Under the pieces are notes generated by a model, which saw only the letters and a list, made by a program, of their open reading frames with translations, did not search any database and had not been told where the DNA came from. The translations under genes and the position numbers were made by a program. Below, in pieces: positions 7,852-17,525 of a stretch of DNA of 64,000 bases; positions within the stretch are counted from its first letter, which is position 1, and each line of letters opens with the position of its first letter. This DNA is from an uncultured Clostridia bacterium (lineage in GTDB: Bacteria; Bacillota; Clostridia; TANB77; CAG-508): NCBI GenBank assembly GCA_944392485.1, contig CALXWO010000006.1:1-64000 (forward strand), in the 5' to 3' direction.

Positions 7852-10062
7852 TTATATTAAATTTTTATTTTTTAATCTTAAAGTGTTTGCAATAACAGTT
7901 AAACTACTTAGTACCATTGCAAGGCTTGCTATCATTGGATTAATAGATATTCCAAATGGTTTTAATATTCCTATTGCAATTGGAATCATTAATGTATTAT
8001 AGAAAAATGCCCAAAATAAATTTTGTTTTATAATTCTAATTGTTTTTTTACTAATGTTTATTAATTTTAATATACTACTTAAGTTGTTGCTGGTAAGTAT
8101 AACATCTGAAGAATCCATTGCTATATCTGTACCACTTTTTACACTTAATCCTATATCTGCTGTTGCTAAAGCTGGACTATCATTTATTCCATCTCCGCAC
8201 ATAATAACATTTTTATTTTCGCTTTTTAAATCTTTTATAACCTTTGTTTTTTCTGATGGTAATACATTAGATATAACCTTTGTTATCCCTATATCTTTTG
8301 CAACTTTTTCTGCAGTTTCTTTATTGTCTCCTGTAAGCATAATCGTATCAATTTTTCTTTTGTTTAATTCTTGTATTACTTCTTTTGCATTATCTCTTAT
8401 TATATCATTTACTCCAATTAAGGCTATAATTACATCTTCTTTTGCTACATATACTATGCTATTACCTTGTTTTGCTAATTTTTTTTCGTCTTTTTCATAT
8501 TTATTTTCAATATTAAAATGCTTTAATATTTTTGAACTTCCTGCAATTATTTTTTTATCATTTACTATTCCTACAATGCCATATCCACTAATATTTTCGA
8601 ATTCTTTTACTTCTAATGCTTTTATTTTGTTTTCTTCTAAATAATCTGTAAAAGCTTTTCCAATTGGATGAGTTGATTTGCTTTCAATACTTCCTACTAT
8701 TTGTAACAATTCATCATTTTGCATATTGCTGTAATTTTTAATTTCAGCAATTTTTAATGTACCATATGTTAATGTACCGGTTTTATCTAATACTATTGTG
8801 TCAATTTTTTGAGCATTTTCTAGTACTTCACTTTTTTTTACTAATATCCCATTACTAGCACATAAACCCTCTGACACTACAATTGCAAGAGGCGTTGCAA
8901 GTCCTAAACTACAAGGGCATGCAACAACTAATATTGTTACAAATACTGTTATACTACTTGCAAAATTATATCCAAAAATTAAATATCCTAATAAACTTAA
9001 AATAGCAATTACTATAACTATTGGCACAAAATAGCTAGAAACTTTATCTGCTACTTTTGCAATTGGTGCTTTTGTATTACTTGCTTCAACTACTAATTTT
9101 ACTATTTCTGATATGGTTGATTCTCTTCCAATTTTTTCTGCTTTATACTCTATATATCCGTCATAATTCATACTTCCTGCAATTACTTTATCTCCTACTG
9201 TTTTATTTGCAGGTTTACTTTCTCCTGTTATAAATGACTCATTTAAATGTGCTTTCCCTTCGATAATTTCTCCATCAACAGAAATTCTTTCGCCTGGCTT
9301 ACTAATTACAATATCTCCTTTTTTTACTTCATCTATTGTTACAACTTTTTCTTTGCCATCGATCTTTATAGTTGCCTGCTCTGGAGTTATTTTTACAAGT
9401 TTTTGAATAGCCTCTTTAGTCTTATCTTTACTTATGCCATCTAAATATCTACCAAGTTTTACAAAGTATATAACCATTGCAACTGATTCAAAATATAAAT
9501 TATGAAGGTAGTGCGTGTTGCCATTTATAATTAATATCATACTATATATACTATATAAAAAACTACTTAATACTCCTATACCAACTAATGTATCCATATT
9601 TGGAGTTCTATGCACAAAATTTTTATACCCATTTTTTAAAATATCAAATCCATAAATAATAAATAAAATTGCAAAAATAAGCAAGCAAATTGTATATCCA
9701 ATAGGATTTTTATTTATATCTATAAAGCTAAATGTGGGCAAATTAATCATATGTCCCATTGCTATATACATGAATATTACTGCAAGTACTGTAAATATAA
9801 TAAATTTAACTTTTTCCTTTTTATTTTTCCCTTCTATTTTTATTTCTTTAAATTCACCAAGACTTTTAAATCCTGCTTTTTTTACAAACTCATTTAGTTT
9901 TTCAATATTTAAAATTTTTTCATCATATTCTATGCTTGCATTTGCCATAACCAAATTAACTGACGCTTGTTTAATTCCCTCTTGCTTATTTAAATATTTT
10001 TCAAGTCCATTTGAGCAAGCACTACAAGTCATTCCTTCTATTGATAAAACAATTTTTTTCAT
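7852..10062 (-). CDS. copA: Copper-exporting P1B-type ATPase
   Basis: The 736-residue protein has one N-terminal heavy-metal domain (GMTCSAC, residues 10-16), eight predicted membrane helices, the actuator motif TGES, the intramembrane CPC (VACPCSLGL) typical of Cu+ pumps, the phosphorylation site DKTGTLT and GDGINDSPAL. It exports Cu+ from the cytoplasm. The ATG lies 1 base after the copZ stop, so the two are translationally coupled. The cluster is headed by a CadC-type repressor. Confidence 0.93.
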   Translation of the reverse strand: MKKIVLSIEGMTCSACSNGLEKYLNKQEGIKQASVNLVMANASIEYDEKILNIEKLNEFVKKAGFKSLGEFKEIKIEGKNKKEKVKFIIFTVLAVIFMYIAMGHMINLPTFSFIDINKNPIGYTICLLIFAILFIIYGFDILKNGYKNFVHRTPNMDTLVGIGVLSSFLYSIYSMILIINGNTHYLHNLYFESVAMVIYFVKLGRYLDGISKDKTKEAIQKLVKITPEQATIKIDGKEKVVTIDEVKKGDIVISKPGERISVDGEIIEGKAHLNESFITGESKPANKTVGDKVIAGSMNYDGYIEYKAEKIGRESTISEIVKLVVEASNTKAPIAKVADKVSSYFVPIVIVIAILSLLGYLIFGYNFASSITVFVTILVVACPCSLGLATPLAIVVSEGLCASNGILVKKSEVLENAQKIDTIVLDKTGTLTYGTLKIAEIKNYSNMQNDELLQIVGSIESKSTHPIGKAFTDYLEENKIKALEVKEFENISGYGIVGIVNDKKIIAGSSKILKHFNIENKYEKDEKKLAKQGNSIVYVAKEDVIIALIGVNDIIRDNAKEVIQELNKRKIDTIMLTGDNKETAEKVAKDIGITKVISNVLPSEKTKVIKDLKSENKNVIMCGDGINDSPALATADIGLSVKSGTDIAMDSSDVILTSNNLSSILKLINISKKTIRIIKQNLFWAFFYNTLMIPIAIGILKPFGISINPMIASLAMVLSSLTVIANTLRLKNKNLI

Positions 10063-10063
10063 A

Positions 10064-10276
10064 TTAATCTTCCTTTACTACTTCAAATCCAATATCATCA
10101 ATAGTTTCTTCTAATGTTTTTTTATCGACTTTTTCGTCAGCTGTAATTTTTACTATTCCTGTTTCAAAGCTTGCTTCAACATTTTTTACACCTTCTATTT
10201 CGCTTAAGGCATTTTTTACTCTGTTTTCGCATCCTCCACAAACCATTCCTTTTACATTAATTATAGTTTCTTTCAT
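10064..10276 (-). CDS. copZ: Copper chaperone, heavy-metal-associated domain protein
   Basis: The protein is a single 70-residue HMA domain with the metal site GMVCGGC near residues 10-16. It passes Cu+ to CopA. I use the second Met (10276) because GGGAGG lies 7 bases upstream of it. It sits between the two ATPase genes of the operon. Confidence 0.92.
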   Translation of the reverse strand: MKETIINVKGMVCGGCENRVKNALSEIEGVKNVEASFETGIVKITADEKVDKKTLEETIDDIGFEVVKED

Positions 10277-10295
10277 TTTAAAACCTCCCATAAAT

Positions 10296-12143
10296 TTATT
10301 TTATATTTTTTATTCTTAAAGCTCTTAAAGCGTTTAAAATTGCAATTATAGAAACTCCAACATCTGCAAATACTGCTTGCCACATAGTAGATATACCAAA
10401 TGCTGCAAGTATTAACACTAAAATTTTAACCGAGATTGCAAACACAATATTTTCTTTAACAATTCTCATAGTCTTTTTAGATAATTTTATAGATTTTATT
10501 ATTTTTGAAGGTTCATCTGTCATAATTACTATATCAGCAGCTTCAATTGCGCTATCTGCACCAAGTCCTCCCATTGCAATGCCTATATCTGCAAGAGTTA
10601 AAACTGGTGCATCATTAATACCATCTCCAATAAATGCTAATTTTCCTTTTTGTGATTTTGTTTTTAATAATTCTTCTACTTTTTGGACTTTATCTGCAGG
10701 TAATAATTCAGCATACACTTTATCTATTCCAAGTTCTTTTGCAACACTTTCTCCAACTTCTTTTTTATCTCCTGTTAGCATTACTGTTTGTTTAATATTA
10801 TTTTTCTTTAAGCTTTCTATCGTAAGTTTTGCATCCTCTTTTATTTTGTCTGAAATTAATATATATCCTACATATTTTTTATCTATTGCAACATATATAA
10901 TAGTACCAATTTCATTGCATTTTTTAAAATCTATGTTTTTTTCTTGCATTAACTTTTCGTTTCCTACTAAAACATCTTGCATTCCAACTTTTGCAACTAT
11001 GCCTCTTCCAGATAATTCTTCGTGATTTATAATTTGTTTTTCATCAATTTCTTCATTATATGCTTGTTTTATAGATTTAGAAATTGGATGATTAGAATAA
11101 TTTTCTGCATATGCTGCAACTTTTAACAACTCTTGCTTTGAGATTTCAATAGGATTTACTTTTTGTACTTCAAAAACACCTTCTGTTAATGTTCCTGTTT
11201 TATCAAATACAGCTATTTCTATATTTGATAAAGCCTCTAAATAATTACTTCCTTTTACTAGAACACCCATTTTAGATGCCCCACCAATTCCTCCAAAAAA
11301 GCTCAAAGGTATTGATATTACTAATGCACATGGACATGATACAACTAAGAAAGATAATGCTCTATAAAGCCAATCTGAAAATTCTGCTCCTCTTATTACA
11401 AGTGGTGGAACTAAAGCAAGTATTAATGCAATTATAACAACTATTGGTGTGTAATATTTGGCAAATTTTGTTATAAAATTTTCTGATTTAGACTTCTTGC
11501 TACTAGCATTTTCTACTAAATCTAATATTTTACTAACAGTTGATTCTCCGTATTCTTTTTTTACTTCTATTTTTATTACGCCATTTATATTAATACATCC
11601 ACTAAGCACTTCATCTCCCTCTGCTACTCCTCTTGGCATAGCTTCTCCTGTTAGTGCTTTTGTGTCTAATGTTGTTTTTCCTTCAACAATAATTCCATCT
11701 AATGGAATCTTTTCTCCTGGTTTTACTATTATTGTTTCCCCTATTTTTACATCTTCTGGATTTACCTTTTCTATTTTATCATTTCTATAAACATTTGCAA
11801 AGTCTGGCCTAATATCCATTAAACTTGTTATTGATTTTCTTGATTTATCTACTGCATAATCTTGGAATAATTCTCCTACTTGATAAAATAGCATTACTGC
11901 AACAGCTTCTGGAAATTCTCCTATTCCAAAAGCACCTAGAGTTGCAACTGACATTAAAAAATTCTCATCAAAAACTTTGCCTCTAAATATATTTTTTACT
12001 GCCTTTTTTAATATTTCAAATCCTACTATAATATAACTAACAATAAATATACCATTATTTATTAATTCATTCTCAAAATTTATAAGTATTGCAACTAAAT
12101 ATAATATTAATGCTACTATTATTTTCATACTTTCCTTTTTCAT
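10296..12143 (-). CDS. Heavy-metal P1B ATPase (Cd/Zn/Pb type)
   Basis: The 615-residue pump has the intramembrane motif SCPCALV, actuator TGEA, DKTGTLT and GDGINDAPVL. The segment after the CPC motif (SIPLSFFGGIGGAS) is typical of ZntA/CadA-group pumps. It lacks an N-terminal metal-binding domain, which is the short form of this group. It should export Cd2+, Zn2+ or Pb2+. The gene directly follows the CadC-like repressor, which fits this substrate range, with a GGGGG ribosome site 8 bases before ATG. Confidence 0.9.
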   Translation of the reverse strand: MKKESMKIIVALILYLVAILINFENELINNGIFIVSYIIVGFEILKKAVKNIFRGKVFDENFLMSVATLGAFGIGEFPEAVAVMLFYQVGELFQDYAVDKSRKSITSLMDIRPDFANVYRNDKIEKVNPEDVKIGETIIVKPGEKIPLDGIIVEGKTTLDTKALTGEAMPRGVAEGDEVLSGCININGVIKIEVKKEYGESTVSKILDLVENASSKKSKSENFITKFAKYYTPIVVIIALILALVPPLVIRGAEFSDWLYRALSFLVVSCPCALVISIPLSFFGGIGGASKMGVLVKGSNYLEALSNIEIAVFDKTGTLTEGVFEVQKVNPIEISKQELLKVAAYAENYSNHPISKSIKQAYNEEIDEKQIINHEELSGRGIVAKVGMQDVLVGNEKLMQEKNIDFKKCNEIGTIIYVAIDKKYVGYILISDKIKEDAKLTIESLKKNNIKQTVMLTGDKKEVGESVAKELGIDKVYAELLPADKVQKVEELLKTKSQKGKLAFIGDGINDAPVLTLADIGIAMGGLGADSAIEAADIVIMTDEPSKIIKSIKLSKKTMRIVKENIVFAISVKILVLILAAFGISTMWQAVFADVGVSIIAILNALRALRIKNIK

Positions 12144-12161
12144 TGAAATAACTTTCCCCCT

Positions 12162-12524
12162 TTATTTTTTATGCTCAATATGTTCAATGCCCACTTCAAA
12201 CACCTGCTGAACATGTTCATCATCTAATGTATAATAAACTTCTTTTCCATCTCTTCTACTTTTTACAATTCCACTTTTCTTTAAGGTTGCAAGTTGATGA
12301 GAAATAGAAGATTTAGTCATTCCAAGTACATTTGCAATGTCACATACGCACATTTCATTTTGGTCTAATGCAAATAGTATTTTAGTTCTTGTTAGATCAC
12401 CTATTATTTTAAAAAACTCTGCTAAATTATCAAACAAACTTTGTTTTGGCATTTTTTTTATCGTACTCTCAACAACATCTTTGTGAATTATATTGCAATC
12501 ACACATAAATTCATTTATAGACAT
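12162..12524 (-). CDS. ArsR/SmtB-family metal-sensing repressor, CadC-like
   Basis: The 120-residue winged-helix protein carries both halves of the CadC-type alpha3N metal site: an N-terminal CDC (residues 8-10) and CVCD in the recognition region (near 58-61). Metal binding would release it from DNA. The DNA-binding helix is SSISHQLATLKKSGIV. It is the first gene of the efflux operon and has two matching operators upstream. The start has GGAG 8 bases before ATG. Confidence 0.9.
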   Translation of the reverse strand: MSINEFMCDCNIIHKDVVESTIKKMPKQSLFDNLAEFFKIIGDLTRTKILFALDQNEMCVCDIANVLGMTKSSISHQLATLKKSGIVKSRRDGKEVYYTLDDEHVQQVFEVGIEHIEHKK

Positions 12525-12548
12525 ATTATATTCTCCTTTCTGCTAATA

Positions 12549-12611
12549 GTTGAATATATGTTCAACCGTTTCTTTTATTATATTATAGTTGAATGCACGC
12601 TCAATTGTCAA
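12549..12611 (-). promoter_or_regulatory. Promoter with two CadC/SmtB-type operators
   Basis: On the minus strand TTGACA (12606-12611) and TATAAT (12582-12587) are spaced by 18 bases. One dyad, GTTGAA-N8-TCAAT type (12588-12605), lies in the spacer, and a second, GTTGAATATATGTTCAAC (12549-12566), lies just downstream of the start region. This is the arrangement expected for metal-relieved repression by the adjacent regulator. Confidence 0.85.
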
Positions 12612-12680
12612 TGTTTTTTTAATAATTTATATTTTTATTTGACTTGATTATATTAATAGCAGTCCATCCATAAAATCTAG

Positions 12681-12852
12681 TTAAAAACATAAATTTATTG
12701 CGCTCCTCGGTTCAATACGTGTTTTAGCAATTCTAACGTAAAATTGAACGAGCCTCTCGGTCTCCCGCTTCCTCCTTCAATTTTCCTTAAGAATTGCACA
12801 AACACTCCAATCACATCCGGTGCTCATAAATTGATGTATTTTAACTGATTTT
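12681..12852 (-). repeat. Structured 175-bp repeat, copy 2
   Basis: This is the inverted second copy of the element at 6950-7125. Most of the central 100 bases are identical. In the terminal stem a T-A pair of copy 1 (CTG/CAG) is replaced by CAG facing CTAG, a compensating change that supports a folded RNA. It lies upstream of the metal-efflux promoter. Confidence 0.8.
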
Positions 12853-12879
12853 ATTAGTATTCTATCAATTATAGAGTAG

Positions 12880-13035
12880 CGCGAAGAGATTTCCATTTAT
12901 ATTTTTCGAGCGGGTTACGGGTGGGGACCGACAAGCATAGATTATGTTTAGAAAATTTAGCGCCAGCTAAAATTTCTAAACATAATCTGCGCAGTTGGGG
13001 CGCGCGAGAAAAAATATAAATAAATCTCTGGGAGC
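12880..13035. repeat. Large imperfect palindrome between cadC and the M14 peptidase gene
   Basis: AGAGATTT and ATTTATATTTTTC at the left mirror GAAAAAATATAAAT and AAATCTCT at the right. At the centre AGATTATGTTTAGAAA mirrors TTCTAAACATAATCT. The loop and shoulders are unusually GC-rich for this genome (CGAGCGGG, GGGGCGCGCG). It has no coding potential. It resembles a palindromic non-autonomous element. Confidence 0.65.
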
Positions 13036-13189
13036 GAACTTAAAAATTAATTTATTTTAATAATTTGAAATTTGTTATCAAATGAGTAAATTCAGGAAGA
13101 TCCCTAAAATTTCCTCACACAAATTATAATTTATTTTAAATTCGTCACACATATATTATTTCTATAATATAATATGTTTAGGTGATTAT

Positions 13190-14010
13190 ATGGAAAACTT
13201 ACGCAAAGGTTCAAGAGGACCAATAGTAGAACTTCTTCAGAGTACTTTAATGAAATTAGGTTTTTATAGAGGCACTATAGATGGAATTTTTGGAAATTTA
13301 ACAGAGGACGCTGTTAAAAGATTTCAAAGAAATTTTGGTTTGATTCCAGATGGAATAGTAGGTACTTCTACATGGAATACTCTTTTTCCATACATAAACG
13401 GTAGAACTTCTTACACTATTCAAAATGGCGATACCTTATATAGTATTGCTAGAAAATATAACACTACCGTAAATAGAATACTTGCTGCAAATCCGAATAT
13501 TAATCCAAATAACTTAATCGTTGGTCAAAGAATTATTGTTCCTTTTGGAAATATAGTTCCAACTAATATGAGTTACAGCTCAGATATTTTGCAAATGAAT
13601 ATTTCTGCTCTTTCTCAAATTTATCCATTTTTAGAAATTGGCTCTTTAGGCTATAGTGTGCTTAATAATTCTATTCCATACATAAAAATAGGAAAGGGAG
13701 ACACCGAAGTTTTTTATAGTGCTGCAATTCATGCAAATGAGTGGATTACTTCTCCTTTGCTTATGAAATTTGTTGAAGATTTTTGCTTAGCATATGTTAA
13801 TAATAGTACAATTTATGGATATAGTGCTAGAAATATCTTTGAAAACACATCTATATATATCGCTCCTATGTGCAATCCAGATGGTGTTAATTTAGTTACA
13901 GGGAAAATAAGTCCTGGCACTTCTATATATAATCAGGCAAAGACTATTTCAAATAATTATCCTTCTATTCCTTTTCCAAGTGGTTGGAAAGCAAATATTA
14001 GGGGTGTGGA
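13190..14010 (+). pseudogene. M14 gamma-D-Glu-diamino acid peptidase, 5' part, interrupted
   Basis: The N-terminal 273 residues hold a peptidoglycan-binding domain (about 1-68), a LysM domain (about 76-121) and the start of an M14 zinc carboxypeptidase domain, with the zinc motif HANE (His, Glu) and NPDGVNL. The frame then runs into the inserted element and stops at 14047. Joining base 14010 to 21197 restores the frame as K-A-N-I-R-G-V-D-L-N. The intact enzyme would be a secreted or spore-associated cell-wall endopeptidase. The ATG has AGGTGAT upstream. Confidence 0.85.
14003..14010. other. attL core of the recombinase element
   Basis: GGTGTGGA occurs here and again at 21189-21196, exactly where the two halves of the M14 gene meet. 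The recombinase gene begins just inside this end. Confidence 0.75.
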
Positions 14011-14086
14011 ATTCACTAACCTCCACTTTTTTATTTTGAAAAAATAATGTAGTAATTTTCTACACCTACAAAATCTTGTATTTATT

Positions 14087-15758
14087 TTATACAACATTAC
14101 TTTTAAATGATTTGTCATTATTTAAAAATTCGTCTATTTCAATAAATTCATCTATATTTTCATTTATCGTATTTAGTGGAGCAAAATTAAAAGTTATAAA
14201 TACATTTTTATCTTTATCTATTTCTATTTTATCAATAATTCTAAATAAACAAGATTTACTTATTTCCTTCATTTCTAGAAATTCATTAATTATTTTATTC
14301 ATTTGCTTTTCATCACTTTTATTGTTTGTCAATTGATAACCTTGAAATTCTTGTAATCTATCCGTTAATTTACTTTTTTCATTAATTAACTTTTCTCTTT
14401 CTAATATAAATTTTTCAGAAATTCTTTTAAAATCCATATCCGTCAATATTCCATTTAGTTTATCCTCATATAAGTTATCTAATTTTCTATTAATATTTGC
14501 TATATTAATATCCATTTCTTCAATTTGTTTCTTAGTAGCTGATAATATATCTATAGATTTATTTTTTGCCTTTTTATATGTATCTTCTAGCAAACTACGA
14601 TTTACATATATTTTACATACTTTTCTTACTATCTCTATAATTTTATTTTCAAATTTTAAGTAATTTAAATTTCTAGCATAGCAATTTCTTTTTTTATAAT
14701 CTGAATCTACTATGTATGGAATCTTTGGACGATTGCTATGATGATTAACTTTTAATACAATTTGCATTTGCCAACCGACAATGTTTGCAATAAATCAAAC
14801 CTCTCAATAAGTAATCATATTGTTTTATAACTCTTTTACTTCTTTCTTTATGTATTACTTGAACTTTTTCAAATATGTCTTTATCAATTATGGCTTCATG
14901 CGTATCATTAACCCTTATATAATTTTCCTTTTCTACTTTACGAAGTTTTTTTACTTTATAAGAAACAACTGATACCTTATTTTGAACTGTATTACCTATA
15001 TACACCTCGTTTTTTAGCATATTGCATAGTGTTGTTGCATTCCATAAATAATTTGTTCTATTTTTATCCTGAACAATTCCTGTCTTTCTATATCCTAATG
15101 GACTTAAATAATGATTATCATTTAAATATTGTACTATTAGTTTAGTTCCCGTTCCATTTGCATACATATCAAATATTTTCTTAACTATATCAGCGACATT
15201 AAAATCTATAACTAATTTATTTTTGTTATTCAAATCTTTTTTATATCCGATATGCAGATGTGCTACATAAATATTCTCCTTGCTTTTGCTTTTCTTTGAA
15301 AACACTTCTTATTTTTTTAGATATATCTTTTGCATACATATCATTTAAAATTGCTTTAAATGGTGTAATATCATTATTTATTGTTTCGCTATATGTATCT
15401 ATACCATCTAATATTGAAACATATCTAATTTTATTTTCTGGAAAGTAGTTTTCTATATAGTATCCTGTTTTAATATAATCTCTACCAAGTCTAGATAAAT
15501 CTTTAGTTACTACCATATTTATTTTGCCGTGCTTCTATATCTACAATTAATCTATTAAACTGTGGTCTGTCAAATGTAGTTCCAGATACACCATCATCAA
15601 CATATTCATCTATAGCATTTAAATCCTGCTCTTTTAAATACCTTTCAATAATTTTTCTTTGATTTCCAATACTTTCACTTTCCTGTTTATCTCCATCTTC
15701 ACGAGATAATCTAATATACATTCCGTACTTTATAATTTTGAGATATTAGCTTAAACAT
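14087..15758 (-). CDS. Large serine recombinase, read across four CGG +1 sites
   Basis: Skipping an extra C at 15725, 15529, 15249 and 14777 gives one 555-residue protein, the usual length of TndX-type recombinases. The order is a resolvase catalytic domain (VGMYIRLSRED with the catalytic Ser near residue 18, TKDLSRLGRDY), a recombinase domain (SAYGYKKD), a zinc ribbon (CKHC then a distant Cys) and a C-terminal coiled coil. All four junctions fall at family-conserved Gly positions. The start at 15758 has GGAAGGAG upstream. It should catalyse integration and excision of the element. Read without shifting, it would be four fragments. Confidence 0.82.
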
Positions 15759-15803
15759 ACCACTCCTTCCCATAAAAATATTTACATTAAAATTATTCTA
15801 ACC

Positions 15804-15953
15804 TTATCTTTGATTTTTGTCAGCTGTTTTTTCAATATTTTTATGAAGTTTTTTGTTATCGTAAAAATCATAAAACATTTTACAAATTACTTTATCTATT
15901 GATGGTTTTGTTTTATTAAATTTACAGTATATTTTTATCTCGTCTTTTTTCAA
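15804..15953 (-). CDS. Small basic protein upstream of the recombinase
   Basis: The protein has 49 residues, starts with TTG at 15953 and has AAGAGGTG upstream. It is Lys-rich (MKKDEIKIYCKF at the start) and has no recognisable domain. It precedes the recombinase by about 45 bp and could be a directionality factor or regulator. That role is inferred from position only. Confidence 0.5.
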   Translation of the reverse strand: MKKDEIKIYCKFNKTKPSIDKVICKMFYDFYDNKKLHKNIEKTADKNQR

Positions 15954-16135
15954 AATATACACCTCTTAATAATATTTATTATTACAATAAAATGATATTC
16001 ATATAATTTTAAAATTGTATTTATGATTTATTCTATTTCTTTAAAATATTAAATCTGTTTTTATGCTATGACACTACTATACTTTATTTTTATTATTTAT
16101 TGTTTAGATGGGTACAAAAAAAGAGAAAAGGGCAC

Positions 16136-16345
16136 AAAAAAAGATTGTTAATTTATAAATTTAACAATCTTTTTTTAAGAAAATTTTCAAGTATTTTTTA
16201 TTAAAGCTATAGTATGGCATTTCTACTGCCCAATACTCGCCAGCGTGGTGTCTTGACACCCTTTTTGCTGTTTAGGAAATTTTCTCCTAAAACTTTTAAC
16301 CCGCTGGGAGAATGTTTTTAACGAAAAACTACGCTTTAAGTATTT
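16136..16345 (-). ncRNA. Candidate structured RNA with intrinsic terminator
   Basis: On the minus strand four stems follow each other. The first is GTTTTT-CGTT-AAAAAC (16314-16329). A stem CCAGCG/CGCTGG (16240-16307) then encloses two hairpins, TTTAGGAGAAAATTTCCTAAA-like and GGTGTCAAGACACC. A fourth hairpin is AGTAT..GGCA/TGCC..ATACT (16211-16237). A U-tailed terminator (16143-16175) ends it. There is no open frame. I do not recognise the family. Confidence 0.6.
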
Positions 16346-16367
16346 ACATTTTTTATAATATAAAACA

Positions 16368-17525
16368 TTATCTTTTTTTACGTTGAGAATCTTCTAATGC
16401 TTTTATTAAAGCATTAGTAATTATCCTATTTATTACTCTATAGTCAAAAATATTATTAATTATTTTATAGTCTATATTTTTTTCTATTTCTGATTTCTCA
16501 ATTTTAGGTTTCTTTATTTTTTCATTATACTTTTTTAATATTTCTTCTATTCTTTTTTGTATAAATATCTTTTTTTCAATACTTGTTGGATCTTCAAAAA
16601 TATATTTTAAAGTAATTCTAGATATTAAAGGCAAAGGTAAAACGTTTTTATAATTATCCTTTGATAAATTAGTAGTAAAAATAATAAGATATCCATTTAA
16701 ATTATATTCATTTCCAACTAAATCTGTAAATTTTCCATCTTCTAATAATTCATAAAAGAAATTAAAAATGTCCGTATCAGCTTTTTCTAATTCATCAATT
16801 AAGATAATTTTTGAATCGCTATTTCTTATCTTGTTGGATAGTTCTCCTCCTCTCTCACTACCTATAAATCCTATTGGCGAACCAATTAAGCTATTAAGAG
16901 CTCCTTGAGTTTTATAATTTCCTAAATTAATTTTTATCATTTTGGAATCTGGATATAGAGATTTGTGCAATATTCTAGCTACTTCGGTTTTGCCTACACC
17001 TGGATTCCCATTAATTAATAGGGAAAATATTTTCATTTCATCGAGCTTGTATAATATAGGAAAGTTTTTAATCTTCTCCAAAAAATCTTCTTTAAATCTG
17101 TCATGTCCTATCAAATCTTTTTGTAAAGATTTTCCTAATTCTTTTAAATTCTCATTGCTCATAGTAATGAAATCTATATTGTAATTTCTACCTTCTCCAT
17201 ATATTGTTTGTATAGTCTTAAATCCATCAAAAGAAGTTATGAACTCTTCTTTAAATTTCGATTTTGAGTTTTCATCCAATAATATATAAATATTGTCTTG
17301 TGCAAATGAATTAGCTAATATTTTTTCAATAAGAAGATTTTTCATATCAATATTACTTTTGTATAAATTACTAATATCAACATAATAATTAAAATCATTT
17401 TTTAAGTCTAATTTATTATCTAAGTTATTTAAATAAGTGGTAGAATTTATAATTTGACCTAAATTTCTATCTTTAAATTCAATCAATCTTTCAGCAGTAA
17501 ATGTATAAATTATTTTATTTTTCAC
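16368..17525 (-). CDS. ClpB-like AAA+ ATPase (possible Dodola DolB)
   Basis: The protein has about 385 residues. The N-terminal 125 residues are of unknown type; a AAA+ module follows with Walker A GNPGVGKT, Walker B IILIDELEKAD, sensor-1 IIFTTNLS and an arginine-rich lid, closest to ClpA/B D2-type ATPases. I use the GTG at 17525, which has AGGGG upstream and overlaps the preceding stop; an ATG at 17543 is the alternative. It is translationally coupled to the membrane protein before it. A membrane or DUF6414-type protein followed by a ClpB-like ATPase is the layout of the Dodola anti-phage system. Confidence 0.7.
   Translation of the reverse strand: MKNKIIYTFTAERLIEFKDRNLGQIINSTTYLNNLDNKLDLKNDFNYYVDISNLYKSNIDMKNLLIEKILANSFAQDNIYILLDENSKSKFKEEFITSFDGFKTIQTIYGEGRNYNIDFITMSNENLKELGKSLQKDLIGHDRFKEDFLEKIKNFPILYKLDEMKIFSLLINGNPGVGKTEVARILHKSLYPDSKMIKINLGNYKTQGALNSLIGSPIGFIGSERGGELSNKIRNSDSKIILIDELEKADTDIFNFFYELLEDGKFTDLVGNEYNLNGYLIIFTTNLSKDNYKNVLPLPLISRITLKYIFEDPTSIEKKIFIQKRIEEILKKYNEKIKKPKIEKSEIEKNIDYKIINNIFDYRVINRIITNALIKALEDSQRKKR

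Noticed and set aside
9734..10114. Plus-strand open frames opposite copA and the other pump
   Set aside because: They are antisense shadows of genes with clear family motifs and have no ribosome sites.
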